Positions 20,761 through 31,390 of a stretch of 64,000 nucleotides of DNA are shown here, piece by piece. The stretch's first letter is position 1; every line of letters begins with the position of its first letter. A program made the translations under genes and the position numbers. The stretch covers positions 184,501 through 248,500 of the forward strand of contig CAJNDS010002334.1 in NCBI GenBank assembly GCA_905221605.1. Direction: 5' to 3'. The notes under the pieces are model-generated. The model was not told where the DNA came from, searched no databases, and worked only from the letters and a program-made list of their open reading frames with translations. The DNA is from Symbiodinium natans (Eukaryota > Sar > Dinophyceae > Suessiales > Symbiodiniaceae).

Positions 20761-23389
20761 TCATTCGACCAGGGACCAGGTCTGAAGGCTGAAGTTTTCG
20801 TAAACCGGGGACAATGGGCCTCTTTGCCTTTAAAGTGCCTGAGAGCCAGGTTGGACGAGACCTTGCCTAGCCCGATTTCAGATCGCTGGGGCGGTGAGTT
20901 CAGCTGAGTGTCTGAGTTTTTGAGCATTCGTTTAGGGTGTTACGACCCTGCCTCCTGGGGAGCGCAGCAGCCAGAGTCTATCGCAACTGTAGACTTGAGC
21001 CTATGCATGTGTCCGCGCGAGAAGGTATGTTCACATGAAATCCAGGGGCCTGCCGCGAATGTGTTGTGGCCTTGCCAAAGTCGCAAGCTTCTTAGCCATG
21101 GCGCCATGGTCGCCACGGGCGACATTTGTGGTCGCTGGTGCCAAATGTACAAAGACTGAGGACTTGGACCAAAGGTGTCCAGCGTTTTATTTCTCGAACA
21201 CAAAGCACAGCCCCAAAGACACTCGATCCTAAATCCGAACATGCTGTCCACAGCTCACGTGGAGCCTGTGTGGTTGTGTGTACTCACTGGCCTCGGCTTG
21301 GGAGGCCTGCTCTATGGTTCTGGGTCCATTTCTGCCCGGGGCCCGGGCCACCTTCCGTGCTAGCTGTCAGCAGCCCTGAACTCAACAGTACAGCAAAGCC
21401 GCAACTTTCCTGCCCAGACCTTCGCAACGCAACTCAGTCAAGTTCCTGGCGGGCGCCTCAACATGAACTGACACGAGATGGAGCTGCCGTCGAGGCGAAT
21501 TAAACTAGCCTTCGGGGGCCTTTGACTCGCAGAAAGTTCTGCAGATTGGGTGCCGGCGCTTCCGGCTCCTCCTCCCATTGTCAACGTGCAGCCCAGGCTG
21601 GGATTGAGAAATGTTCTTGTTACCGTGCACTCTGAGGAGGTGGCAGAAGGCAAGCTCTCTTGTGGCAGGTTTGCCATGCCTGCAAACCCATTCCTGAGCC
21701 AGTCCCTACCCTGATGGCCCAAGGTCCCAAGCGGGCCCTTGGGCATTAGAGTCCTGAAGGGCGAATCCTTGCAGCGCTTTGCAAGCTTTACACATCTCAT
21801 CCGGACACCTCCGTTTCTCGCCCACAGAACTCAAAGGATCCGCCCTTTCGGGTTTTTCACATAGGGCTTCGGTAGGCTAATGTCGGCCACTCAGGTTCCA
21901 GGCTCTGCAGTTGGTGAGACTTGGTGCTCTGCGGAAGATGAAAGTTGCGAGTCCTTTCAGGAACCTGGGAGGCACTCGAGACGCAGAGGATGTAGACTTT
22001 AGAGTCTTTAGAGTTTGAACGAGTCCTCGACGAGTTGATTGATTGTCTCACCGCTAATGACAGGATCAATTGACTGCCGGGCCGGTGATGGCGCAGTCTC
22101 TTCGATTCGCTTTTACAAAAGACAAAAGTTGGACCGCAAGAAGGCACGGCTGCAGATCAGCGAAGCTCAAGCTAGACACTCAATCACGTTGCAGCGACAA
22201 GAATGCAAGGCCGTGGCTCTGATGTGACAGCCGTGGATACGGTAACTACGGACATTGGCATCACCCAACTCATGCCCAAGGGCCCAAGGAGTTGAGGACA
22301 CCCGAGGTGCTTCACTTCAAGTAGCGGAGCTCGAAAGAAGAGCCCTACAAGCTTTATATCCTCTTCGACATGCTCCTCCCTGTAGAGCCTCTGCACTTCA
22401 AGCCTCAAACTGACCCAAACCCCTTACTTCAAGGCTTCTCAAGACTTATAGTTATGGTTGGTTTGGGACATTTCGGGATTGGAAGCCGGAACAAAGGGAC
22501 GATGGCCGGGCACGAGTGGCGAACTCAGACCGGAGCGGCTGAAGCTGTTGGGTGTCCCAACTCATCCAATAGCCTCGGATCTGCTTTTGCACAAAACCCC
22601 CCGAAGCTGCACTTTCCAAACCACTTCGCCCGTGACCACGGCCCGTGACCAGGTGCTGGCATGGTGGCCGCGTGCGTTCAGGCCCTTCACCCCCTGCCTG
22701 GAGCCTTTTGGAGTCCGGCATTGGGGTCTCTGATGCAAATAACTCAGCAAAGGCTGCCTCCTTTGTCCGTTCTTCGTCGGCCTTACACACGCAACGGCGT
22801 CGCTTTGAACACCGTACCCCTTACCATGCTTTTGAACAGCAGCTGCACCCTAAGAGCGGAAGCTAGACTCAACTAGACCGGCAAAGCCTAGCACCTAAGA
22901 TGAACCGCTTCTGGCAAGTACTGCAGCAAGACGACACTTCTTGCCTCTTGTCGGAGCCGTCAGCTTGTCACACGCTTGCGTTGCCGTGTCCTCTGTCCAC
23001 ATTCTCATTCCAGATGCACGCGCCATCACGGACTGCACCGAAGCCGTTCAGCATGAAGACACATGGAGATCATGGAGACCAGGAACTCAGGAACCTCAAG
23101 AAACACTGCAGCCCACATCGATCTGCACACCCCCATGGCATGTGCCCACTCTTCCATCCATACTCCCCAAAAGTGGATCCAGCTTTAACACCAGAAGGGT
23201 TGTGCTAGCCATGGCGATGGATGTGGCACCTTCCTCGTCATCTGAGCCGCTCTCCCCTTTCTTGGCGACTGTGGCGGTCATGACGCGCAGCCGCACAGGG
23301 TCGTGCGTTCCCATCACCCCATGCTTCGAAGACGCCTTTATTTTGCGTGCTTGAGAAGCAGAAGTAGTTTGATTCGATCGCCGAATCTC
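20761..23389. other. No recognised gene
   Basis: Several frames of 60-140 codons overlap on both strands (for example 21126-21503 +, 21438-21800 -, 22900-23208 +) with no domain and no consistent splice ends. I cannot choose among them. Confidence 0.4.
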
Positions 23390-23493
23390 GAGCTAAGGAA
23401 GGCCATCATTGGCTTATGCTGCCTCACGCTTCCTGCTGCCTTTGCCGAAGTCGGTCTGACTCTGGCTCTTGTTGGGCCGCTCGGCATGAGTGG
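23390..23493 (+). CDS. Candidate membrane-protein exon (M1)
   Basis: The frame reads ELRKAIIGLCCLTLPAAFAE and then VGLTLALVGPLGMSG, a hydrophobic helix of about 22 residues, ending near agtgg|gtgcag. It is the first of a set of hydrophobic exons up to 25.1 kb, all on the + strand, which I suspect form one polytopic membrane protein. No family was recognised. Confidence 0.38.
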
Positions 23494-23549
23494 GTGCAGA
23501 GATGCAAAAAAAGATTCCGGCACTTGGTTCCCGTCTTTCACCCCTAAAG

Positions 23550-23684
23550 GCCCTGAAGAACACCATAGAACACCCCTGGTGGCACATGAGGATCGTCCTG
23601 GTCTGTGTGGCGCTGGGTCCCGCTCTCAGCTGCGCCATTGTCCGGAAGCCCATGTTGGAAGCCCTGGGTGGCTTGGGGGGGTGG
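23550..23684 (+). CDS. Candidate membrane-protein exon (M2)
   Basis: It follows cctaaag|g. The frame reads ALKNTIEHPWWHMRIVLVCV and then ALGPALSCAIVRKPMLEALG, giving a hydrophobic helix with flanking basic residues. A run of seven G at its end coincides with a switch of the protein-like frame, so either an intron boundary or a homopolymer indel lies there. Confidence 0.38.
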
Positions 23685-23833
23685 AAACTTCAAAGACACC
23701 TCAGGTACGGGAACATACCGTGTGGCGCAGTGCTACGTTCAGATTCGCCATTCAAAGGACAAGGCAGAGTGGCCCCTTTTCAGCTTGGTCCCTCCCAAAC
23801 AAACCCTATGCAAGCCCATCCTCATCCAAAGCA
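23685..23833 (+). CDS. Candidate exon (M3), frame shifted from M2
   Basis: The frame reads NFKDTSGTGTYRVAQCYVQI and then RHSKDKAEWPLFSLVPPKQT, a soluble, protein-like stretch. It follows M2 directly but in the next frame, across a G7 run. Family unknown. Confidence 0.35.
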
Positions 23834-23875
23834 CTAAGCCCATACTAAGCCCTTGCACTGTCCTGCACCCTGACC

Positions 23876-23969
23876 ATGTTCTACGTCGGCAAGGTGGCGC
23901 TTCATGGCCTAGGCCCGCTTGGAGACATCTCCGAAGAGGTGCCGCCCTCTGAAGGGCTTCTGGAAGTTT
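23876..23969 (+). CDS. Candidate exon (M4)
   Basis: The frame reads MFYVGKVALHGLGPLGDISE and then EVPPSEGLLEV, stopping at the G15 run (23971-23985). It is protein-like with an acidic end. Family unknown. Confidence 0.3.
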
Positions 23970-24013
23970 CGGGGGGGGGGGGGGGTCTTTCTTGAACTTA
24001 GGCGGTTTTGCGC

Positions 24014-24116
24014 TGCAGGTCTTCGGACTAACTGGCGTCCGGTGCTGCTATGTGGCCATACTCGCCTCGCAGTTCGGAATTGCTGTGGTGCCCTGGTTGC
24101 ATTGGGGAATGGGAGT
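24014..24116 (+). CDS. Candidate membrane-protein exon (M5)
   Basis: It follows gctgcag|g. The frame reads VFGLTGVRCCYVAILASQFG and then IAVVPWLHWGMG, a hydrophobic helix ending near gggag|taag. It fits the series M1-M4. Confidence 0.35.
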
Positions 24117-24639
24117 AAGACGCCTCTCTCATCATACTCGGAAACCAAGGCCTATGTCGATGTTATCGTCCCCACCGTCATGAAATTGATGGGCCTCTCA
24201 AAGCTGGCTGTCCAGCTGTGGATGTGTCCTCGCAGAATACCTCATTGCATGGCCCAGTTCAAAGCTTCATCTGCGATCGAGAGTCACTGAGTCAGATCCA
24301 AGGTTCGGACTCTCCGGCGCGATGAGCTTTATCAAGGAGCTGAGTCTCGGCCGACATCTGCTGGAAAGAGCTTCTTCCACCGTACGTATAGCAACACTCT
24401 TCCCTTTTGAGCTGTCTCAATGTATCACCGTCCGCACGTCTGGGTTGGGTGCGATCGCTTCGATCGATGTCGTCGAGCGGTTCGCCGATCGATTCGCTGA
24501 AGAGAGGCTCTGAAGGAAGGCCAAGGCTTCGTGGGCGACCCGCTCCATCTGCCCAGCACTGCAGGGCCACGAAAGAATGCCCCCCCCCACACACCTGGAA
24601 GTGGGCCCTTCCTGGGACGCTTCGACAGATCTGCAATGG

Positions 24640-24702
24640 CTTGGGGTTTTGCTTGATCCTTTAGGGTAGAATCTACCCTAAAAGATCAAGCAAAACCCCA
24701 AG
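24640..24702. repeat. Foldback palindrome, 31-bp arms
   Basis: The left arm 24640-24670 (cttggggttttgcttgatcc, then tttagggtaga) is the reverse complement of the right arm 24672-24702 with one mismatch, around a single central base. The centre contains ttagggtaga-a-tctaccctaa, so it also includes a telomere-like word in both orientations. There is no gene in the arms. It could form a cruciform or, if transcribed, a perfect hairpin. A fold-back assembly error is an alternative. Confidence 0.95.
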
Positions 24703-24934
24703 TAGAATTCGCGGATCGTCTCTCGCGTCTGGGATGCCTTGTGTAGCGTTGACCAGGGGTGTAGAATGCGAGGCCGCCAGAGAGGTAGATTTGGGATTTG
24801 GTGTTAGCGTTTCTTAGCCCTAGCCCCCGAGCCTTTAATTCCCAATGGCCCAAAGCTCTACACCCCTGAATGCCGTAAGTCTGGCCACAAGCCACGCGCC
24901 CTATGAGTTCGGCTAATTTGTTTTAAACTCCCAG

Positions 24935-25105
24935 GCAGGGCCTTGCCTGGCTGTCCATCGTTGCTCTCTCGGAGACTTGGCAGAAAAGGTTCACGAGGAG
25001 GACACGTCTTTTAAGATCGGTGTTGCCGAATTTCAGGCCTTCATGTACATCGCCTTTGCCCTTCTTCATTTTGGCATTGCTGGGCTCCCGGCGTTTTGCT
25101 CATGA
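24935..25105 (+). CDS. Membrane-protein exon with stop (M7)
   Basis: It opens after ctcccag|g and runs to TGA at 25103. The frame reads CSLGDLAEKVHEEDTSFKIG and then VAEFQAFMYIAFALLHFGIA and GLPAFCS. An acidic soluble helix is followed by a transmembrane segment of about 20 residues. The composition is clearly protein-like. It was missed by an ATG-based search because the exon has no early ATG. It may be the last exon of the M1-M7 set. Confidence 0.5.
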   Translation, partial: AGPCLAVHRCSLGDLAEKVHEEDTSFKIGVAEFQAFMYIAFALLHFGIAGLPAFCS

Positions 25106-25294
25106 AAGCTGCTAGTCCAGCAGCTCCTGCACCTCCCTACCCATTTAGGTACTTAGTACGCGGACGCTATGTTCAGTTGCTGCGCTGTTTTGGAACGCCA
25201 CAGGAAGCCAGCAAGTTGATCGCCCTGCCCCCTAAACCAACGGAGCATTGAGGATCTCGCATTGAGCGGAAATATGCCAAAGTTCCGCTCCCAG

Positions 25295-25391
25295 GTAGAG
25301 ATCCGTGCTGGCCGGGACAGTTTTGAGGACTCCTGGCTGCCGCTGCGATTCGCAGGACTGTATGCGCTGTCGAAATTGCCGGAGCTGGGAG
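25295..25391 (+). CDS. Candidate exon, unknown soluble protein
   Basis: It sits between tcccag|g and ggag|ga. It encodes VEIRAGRDSFEDSWLPLRFA and then GLYALSKLPELG. Composition is good. The minus-strand frame over the same bases is longer but less protein-like. Family not recognised. Confidence 0.4.
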
Positions 25392-26085
25392 GAAACCCCA
25401 AGCCTTGGATCTTGATCGGATCCTAAGCCCCAAGAGCCTAAGCCCGGACACCATTGGACACCCTGCATTGCATTTCGCACCGGTGCGCTGGATGCAGAAT
25501 TCCAAAGAAGCGTGTTGTAAGTTCTAGCTTTAACCAATCCCAGGCCCTAGACCAGCTGAACCCTCCCACATAACCCCCGCAAAAGCGGCAAAACAATCCA
25601 TAAACTGCCCCAAGGGCCCCAAAGCGCTCTCTGCAAACCAGGCCTGGGCGCCTTTCTGGGCCCCACCATATCTGCTTTCGAGGGCGCCGCTGGGTGGCTG
25701 TTGGAGGATCATGAGTCATGTATGTCCTTGCGTAAGCATGCACCGGATTATTGTTTGGATGGTTCGGCTGTGCAGCTCTTGGTGGTTTTGGAGTCTAGAT
25801 CTGGAATCCCCAAGACGGGGCAATCCGAATATCTGAGCTTCTTCAAAACAGAAAGTCGTAGAAACCGAGGTTGTGGTGGCGCAATATGCCTTTGCGGATA
25901 TGCGAGTGGAGGACCCGACCCCATTCAGAAGGCGCAGCCACACCCAATCGATACGTAAGCGCTTCCAAGCAGCTTTTGGTCATTGTCATGTGCCCACTCG
26001 GAGATGCGTCTCAAGCTGCATGTCCGCCGTCGTCGTGGTCCCCTCCTCGCCATCATCCTCACCTTCAGTCTCGCCTCCTCCTCAT
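25392..26085. other. Mostly non-coding; one weak exon near 25.85 kb
   Basis: A frame at about 25847-25925 reads KVVETEVVVAQYAFADMRVE and may be an exon. Nothing else was recognised. Confidence 0.3.
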
Positions 26086-26256
26086 CCTCATCATGAAGAA
26101 GAAGATGATGATGATGCGACGCCGACGACGTGATGAGAATGATGAGACTGATGATGATGATGGTGATGATGGCGATGATGGCGGTGTCAATGACGAAGAT
26201 GAAGATGAAGATGAATATGATGATGATGATGATGATGATGATGGTTGGTTCTGACG
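26086..26256 (+). repeat. (GAT/ATG)n trinucleotide microsatellite
   Basis: Imperfect gat, gatg and gaa repeats run for about 170 bp, ending in a pure (gat)8-type run near 26219-26243. Poly-Met/Asp, poly-Ser and poly-His frames arise from it. Confidence 0.95.
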
Positions 26257-26438
26257 ATCAGCATCGTCGTCGTCGCCGTCGCTGGCTTCCCTTTGCATGT
26301 GACAAGAGACAGAGACGACGGACCCTTTTGCCCTCGTAACATTACTCTGGCTGATGTTGTCTTACATGCCATCGTCCGATGTAGCCCCTGACAGGGTCGT
26401 GGTGGTCAGCCACGCCTTTGCTCTTGTTTTGTTTGCCT

Positions 26439-26697
26439 TCATAGGCGGGGCCGCGCGTGGCTGCATATGAAACCTACAAGAAGCCAATGGATGCTTGAGG
26501 CTGCTTTGGTTTGGGTGTTTATGGCGGCGATGTGTCTGAGCTTATCTACGAAAGCTTCCCTGCGCACTCCATCGATGCCGCCCAGATGCATCATGGTAGG
26601 TCGTGGTGCTGCCTTTGCAGCACCTCTTTTTGACTTTTGGCTTCCGGGTTTGTCGCCCTCAATCTTTCCCGCCATCATTCAGGGAAACGGAGGTTGA
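26439..26697 (+). CDS. Possible exon, hydrophobic N-terminal segment
   Basis: A frame at 26467-26697 reads SQWMLEAALVWVFMAAMCLS and then LSTKASLRTPSMPP, a hydrophobic segment like a signal anchor. The reverse strand is open too. Support is weak. Confidence 0.22.
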
Positions 26698-26789
26698 GCA
26701 GACCGAGCAGACCCCGAAATCCCTGAAATCTGTCCCACAGAACGATGTCAGAAATCCACAAAGCCCTGAGTCCCAAACAGTTTGGGACG

Positions 26790-26970
26790 GTCAGGGTTGC
26801 CACGGTTCGGTTCGGCTCGGTTTGTGAGAGCCGAACCTTAGTTATGCTCGGTTCGGTTCCAGTCCGGTTCGGTTCGCACGGTTCGGTTCGCACGGTTCGG
26901 TTCGCACGGTTCGGTTCGCACGGTTCGGTTCGCACGGTTCGGTGGTTCGGCGGTTCGGACGGTTCGCATT
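26790..26970 (+). repeat. GGTTC-rich repeat with five perfect 14-bp units
   Basis: Within a GGTTCGG-rich stretch, the unit cggttcggttcgca is repeated five times without error at 26865-26934. The flanks are shorter and imperfect (ggttcggt, ggttcggc). Identical units suggest recent expansion. Confidence 0.95.
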
Positions 26971-27113
26971 CAGTGTATGTCATGAGTCCCGCAGCTGTTC
27001 AGAGAGCTCCATGCCCCTAAATATCCCTAAATCAAGGGTACCCTAACTCATATGATACGAGCCGTCGTTTCGTTTGAGGTATGTTGTGCTCACCTGGCCC
27101 ATGGGCTTGCCCG

Positions 27114-27161
27114 CAAACCCCAAACCCTAAACCCCAAACCCTAAACCCCAAACCCTAAACC
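27114..27161 (+). repeat. Interstitial telomere-like array, (CCCCAAA CCCTAAA)3
   Basis: Seven-base units CCCCAAA and CCCTAAA alternate for about three cycles. The G-rich strand would read TTTAGGGTTTGGGG. It sits directly upstream of a larger tandem array. Confidence 0.85.
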
Positions 27162-27550
27162 GTGCAATCTGGCAGCTTTGTGGCTTGAATCCTACGAAAA
27201 GCATACTCCCCCACGGTCGGGGGGGAGGGGGGGGGGGCAGGGAGGCGCACGGGGGAGTGCACAATCTGGCAGCTTTGTTGCTTGCCCGCGGTCGGGGAGG
27301 GCGGCACGCGGGAGAGTACCCCCGTCTGGTGGTTTTGTGGCTTGAATCCTCCGAAAGTGTACTCCCTCCGCGGTCGGGGGGGGGAGGGGGGGGAGCAGGC
27401 AGGCGTGTGGGGTAACATGGCAGCTTTGTGACATTGTGGCTTGAATCCTCCCACACAATCCGGTAGGGAGGCACGCGGGGGAGCACACAATCTGGCAGCT
27501 TTGTGGCTTGAATCCTCCGAAAAGCGTACTCCCCCACTTGGGGGGGGGGA
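27162..27550 (+). repeat. About 98-bp tandem array, five copies
   Basis: The unit begins caatctggcagctttgtggc, continues with ttgaatcctccgaaaagcgt and a G-rich tail (ggtcggggggg), and ends with aggcgcacgggggagtg. Starts of copies lie near 27164, 27259, 27325, 27415 and 27487. Copies 2 and 4 carry internal deletions. All long minus-strand frames here (124-136 codons, Pro-rich) come from this array. Confidence 0.85.
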
Positions 27551-27654
27551 CCACTGACTCACTCATTCACTCACTTACTCCACTCACTCCTTGGGTCCAC
27601 TCCATTCCACTCCACTGGTTAGGCTTTAGAGAACCTTTTCCGGTTTGACTTTCT

Positions 27655-27740
27655 ACGATTCGTACCCGGTTCGGTTGGTTCTGTATCGGTTCGGTTCCCG
27701 TAGTTCCGGTTCCCGGTTCGCGGTTCGGTTCCGCGGCTTT
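27655..27740 (+). repeat. Second GGTTC-rich stretch
   Basis: Degenerate ggttcggtt, ggttccc and ggttcgc units, in the same orientation as the 26.8 kb block, flank the 98-bp array on its other side. Confidence 0.8.
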
Positions 27741-29373
27741 CCTCACATGCCTCAGGTCCAGCTCTGCAAAGTGACCGTGTGCATTGTGCAGATGATCAAC
27801 TTCCAGGTTCAGATGTGCCTGCTCTCTCATCAGCTCGCTGGGGTGTGTCCGGTTTAGATAGGCTTAGGGCTTGGGAAGGAAGAAGGGCAAAGGTCACAGA
27901 GCCGTGGTGTTGGTAATGTTCCACCCTCTCTTTGCATGGTCTTGTCAGTAAGGTCCCTCAAACGTTTGGGGTGCGTCAAAACTGGCACACCTTCAAGAAA
28001 TCAGTTGTCGGCTCCCTTGCAGGGCTTAGGAACTAGAGGGCCTGATATTGTGTGGGGCTGGGGGCGCGGGGTCCGCAAAAAACCGCAAAAAGGGGTGGCT
28101 ATAGCTCCTGAGCCACTTCCTGCTTGACAAGGTACCCGATTTTCACGATGGGTGACACTGCTCTTCGAAGCTGGCTTCAGCCACAGGTGGAAGGTTCGAA
28201 TCTGAGTGCCTTGACATGAGGAGCCATGTGGGTTCGGGTTTGGGATGAAACAAAAACGGTTGAGACTTTCAGTTGCCTGGCCGGGGCGGCAAGGTTCGGG
28301 CGAGGACAATCTGCGCGACCTCAATGAGGAGAATGACAAGGCACGGTCGTGTCGTTGTTCCTGCTTGTTAATCCAAGCCGCAGCCTTCTGACAGCTACGA
28401 AGAACTCCGCAGGCCCACAAGGAGCTCCTCGAGAAGCCACGTGGGGTCTCGCAGCCGAGCACCGACTTTACATTGCGGGCCCTCTCCGCGACCATGCGCT
28501 GGCGGCTGGGACCTGATTGGGGCTTTGCCTGTTCCATGACATGGGCTGAGGTCTGATACAAGAAATTGACGAATGTCCGGGTTCTGATGTCAGTGACTAC
28601 GTCTACAATTAGAGATATGCACGTGACGCACGTGCATGCGCAACGCGTAACATTGCTGCGAGGCAACGTCGCAACTTCCAATTGAAAAAAAGGACAATGC
28701 CTTTCTCCTCAAATCACTACGTTGCGTGCCAAAAGCAAGCATGCGCTTTCAATGGTTTGATGTGGGTAGCTCTGCGTAAGTTTTGCGAGGGTACATGTTC
28801 AACTGGTCTAGCGATCTTGTTATGGTGAAGCGCAGGTGTCGATGTCGAGTCAGGAAATAGCAGTGAAAGCTGCCGTGGTAGCTATTCGGGGTGCTGATAC
28901 GGGCACCTCCACCCCACAACAGGTGGGCCCTGCCCCAGGAACGCTCGATACTTGCTTTGATCCGATTCATTGGCAGGATTCTTCTCAACTGCCTTAAAGC
29001 TCCAACTCAAACACCGTAAACCCAAAACTGGCCCACAAATCCGACCTGTTCCGGGGACCGAGGTTGTTGATTGGCCTTGCGATCTTGATCGCTGCAGCTG
29101 TACCCTCTGTGAATGAGGTCCTGAGCCCGAGGCTCAGAGGGGGAGGCACATTTGTGGCCAAGTGCTTCTAGATGTAGACTTTGGGTTCGTATCATGGCTT
29201 GAATTTTGTAGGCGGCCTCTTGAAAGAGACTTATGACCTTCCAGCAATGCGCCGCTGGAAGGAAACCAGCCGCCTGAACCTGTCAAGGTAGCCCTAGGTA
29301 GCTCACTGAATCCAGAATCCAAGTGCAACACTCCGGCTCGAAAGGTGTCGGGCTTAGGGTTTTCTGCAGCGAG
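27741..29373. other. No recognised gene
   Basis: The longest minus-strand frame of the window (28001-28681, 226 codons) lies here; its composition (Ser/Arg/Pro/Cys, no domain) is that of a chance frame in GC-rich DNA. Nothing else is supported. Confidence 0.4.
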
Positions 29374-29747
29374 GTTATGTTGGTGGATATGTCTTTGCCT
29401 ACGTCGCCTTGTTCTTGCCTGGGCTCGCCCACTGGACGCTGAACCTGAATTGGGCTGACGTTCTATCGGGGTATGTTACTGCATCAGGTATTATGATGCT
29501 TCACGCGCTGGTTTTCGCAGCTGGTAGGAGCGTCGGCTCGATCCATCAGACAGCATCCGCAGCAAAGGATGCTGAATTCAGGGAGCCTCTCCTGGATGGA
29601 CACCGCAACAAATGCGACCTTTCTGCAATGACCATGGTCTACCCATCGACGGAAAACCAAATCCTCAACCCTCAACCTCAAACCCAAGCAAGTGACAAAG
29701 CCCAGCACCCCCTCAAATCATCCCAAACATCTGTCACCTCAGTGTGA
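29374..29747 (+). CDS. Polytopic membrane-protein exon with acidic dileucine
   Basis: It starts after cgag|g. The frame reads YVGGYVFAYVALFLPGLAHW, a transmembrane helix, then VLSGYVTASGIMMLHALVFA, a second helix. A hydrophilic tail follows with EFREPLLDGH, an [D/E]-x-x-x-L-L/EPLL-type sorting signal of the kind that directs transporters to vacuolar or lysosomal membranes in plants and protists (known signal class; its use here is inference). The tail then runs on to TGA at 29745, perhaps through an unspliced intron after about 29630. The specific transporter family was not recognised. Confidence 0.5.
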
Positions 29748-30198
29748 TCAGGCGATGCTCGTCTCCATGGGCTTGACGTCCGCGTTTCTCACAATGCTGG
29801 GCTGAGCAAAGCGAGCCTTCTGCAATGAAAAAGGAGGGAGCTCAAGGATGAGGGGCTTCAAAAGTTAAAAGGGTGAACCGCCCCATACGCTTGCGATCCT
29901 AGCCGCCCCAACGCGAAAGCTGAACGGCTCCGGCCGCTCGATTTGCTCCAGGGTCTGAACTTGGCCGGGTCCCTGCGCCTTTTTCACTGGGGTGTCGAAG
30001 AGTACCACTTTGTGTTTCAAGGATCGGAACATCTGACTTAGATCGTGGCTGCTTACATGAGGCTGAGGTACAACGGATCTGTGCATCTCGTGGTGCTGAA
30101 GCGCATCCTAGAATAAGTTCAGACCCTGCATCTGAAAATGAGTGTCGCGCGGACACTTGCGCCAAATTGCGCGTTTTAGCCAATTATCTGTTGACCAG
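29748..30198. other. No recognised gene
   Basis: Short overlapping frames only. Confidence 0.4.
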
Positions 30199-30304
30199 GA
30201 GGCCCTGAGCTTACACCGGTGGCTGGCCAAATCTCTCAAGCGGTGGAGCCCCCAGGCCCGACGTCATGAAGCCCGACTGGCGTATTCGAAGCGCGCACGA
30301 GCAT
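30199..30304 (+). CDS. Candidate exon, Sfi1-like helices (S9)
   Basis: It follows ttgaccag|g. The frame reads EALSLHRWLAKSLKRWSPQA and then RRHEARLAYSKRARA, two W-R/K helices with the same spacing as the 6.5-16.3 kb exons. It is 14 kb from the nearest of them, with the FkbM gene between, so it should belong to a different gene. Ends are uncertain: a GC donor also exists at 30255. Confidence 0.38.
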
Positions 30305-31320
30305 GTTTGACCAGCTGCTGCTTCCAGGGCTTGACCTAGCCTAGCACCTCGCACTGCTCTCAAATGAGCAGGCAAACAACCGCCTCACGTGCCGTTTTCC
30401 CGAAGTGGCCTGTGGGCCTGGCATCGCGAGCGGTAGGCAAACTATGGTAAGCTGGTAGGCTTGTTGGAGAGTGCTTCATGTGGGTCATCGTAGTGCTTGT
30501 GTCGCTTGTGTGCTAGAAATCTTGGCCGGTCCTGTTGTGACCTTGAGCCGTGAGCTCCATGGTCGAGTTTTTGCTCTGCTGCGCGAAGTGCAGCCTGCAT
30601 GACTTTCAGTGATCCGGCACTTAGACGAGACAGTAGGCTCCTATGGCCGAAGGCACCATGGATGTCTCGGATGCATCAGCCGCGAGGGAGCAGGAATGTG
30701 GCTAAAACACACCCAGCATTGCTGCACGGAGTGGTGTCATTAGCTCCGCAAGCTCGCAGAATTCATGGAGAGCTTCTGTTCTTCATGCGAAAAACTGGCT
30801 GCTGTAGGCTGTCGTGCACGTCGCCCTCATTCGCGGCATTGGAGGCTTTGAACAATGTAATGAGGGTGCCGCTTTCAGGAAAGGGGCGCTGTTCCTTGAC
30901 AAACGCCCATTTCGAGCCTGAACCCTGCCCTCGCAAGGCCTGCCAGAGACGCCTCGGCTGCAGTACCTGGCGGTCAGGCCTCAGCATATTGCCTTGGAAC
31001 GTGCTGTTGTGCTCGTGATGGGGGGCATGTCGCTTGCATCTGGTTGTGGAAGGTGTAACGACCGTCCGATCGATCTGGTGCCAGCATTCAGCCCAGCGCG
31101 TCGCCCTCGGGAGCGACCTCAAGCCTAAACAATCATCCTAAACCCTAAAAAAGCTTAAGTCCGAAGCCCTGAAAGCCCAAAGGCATTCTGAAACCAAGAA
31201 GCCGAAGTCCTAAATCCTCAAGGAGCCGGAGGCTGTACTCGTACCCAGGCTCAGGGATGCTGAGGGCTTGGGGGGGGGGTTAAGGGTAATTCAGGGCACC
31301 CCTGGAGCCTGAAATCTCAG
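30305..31320. other. No recognised gene
   Basis: A 139-codon + frame (30599-31018) overlaps a minus frame of similar length; neither shows a domain. A CCCTAAA word pair lies at 31138-31150. Confidence 0.4.
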
Positions 31321-31390
31321 GCAGTATGTGTACAGCGCAGAGCTGGACTTCGCGGAGCCGGGCTTCGCCGTCGACGCGGTGCCCGCCGAG
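31321..31390 (+). CDS. 70-bp exon, acidic/aromatic, unknown product
   Basis: It is flanked by tctcag|g and gccgag|gc. It encodes QYVYSAELDFAEPGFAVDAV and then PAE. Both ends match the AG|G and AG|GC pattern proven in the FkbM gene, and composition is good. Family unknown. Confidence 0.45.

Noticed and set aside
20381-20927. 134- and 143-codon ORFs over the pyrimidine tract
   Set aside because: Simple-sequence artefacts (Ser/Leu/Pro and Arg/Glu/Gly runs).
27127-27566. Three overlapping Pro-rich minus-strand ORFs of 124-136 codons
   Set aside because: All lie inside the 98-bp tandem array with G-rich tails; frames are repeat-derived.
28001-28681. 226-codon minus-strand ORF, the longest on that strand
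   Set aside because: No domain, chance-like composition rich in Ser, Arg, Pro and Cys, and no support from splice or repeat structure.
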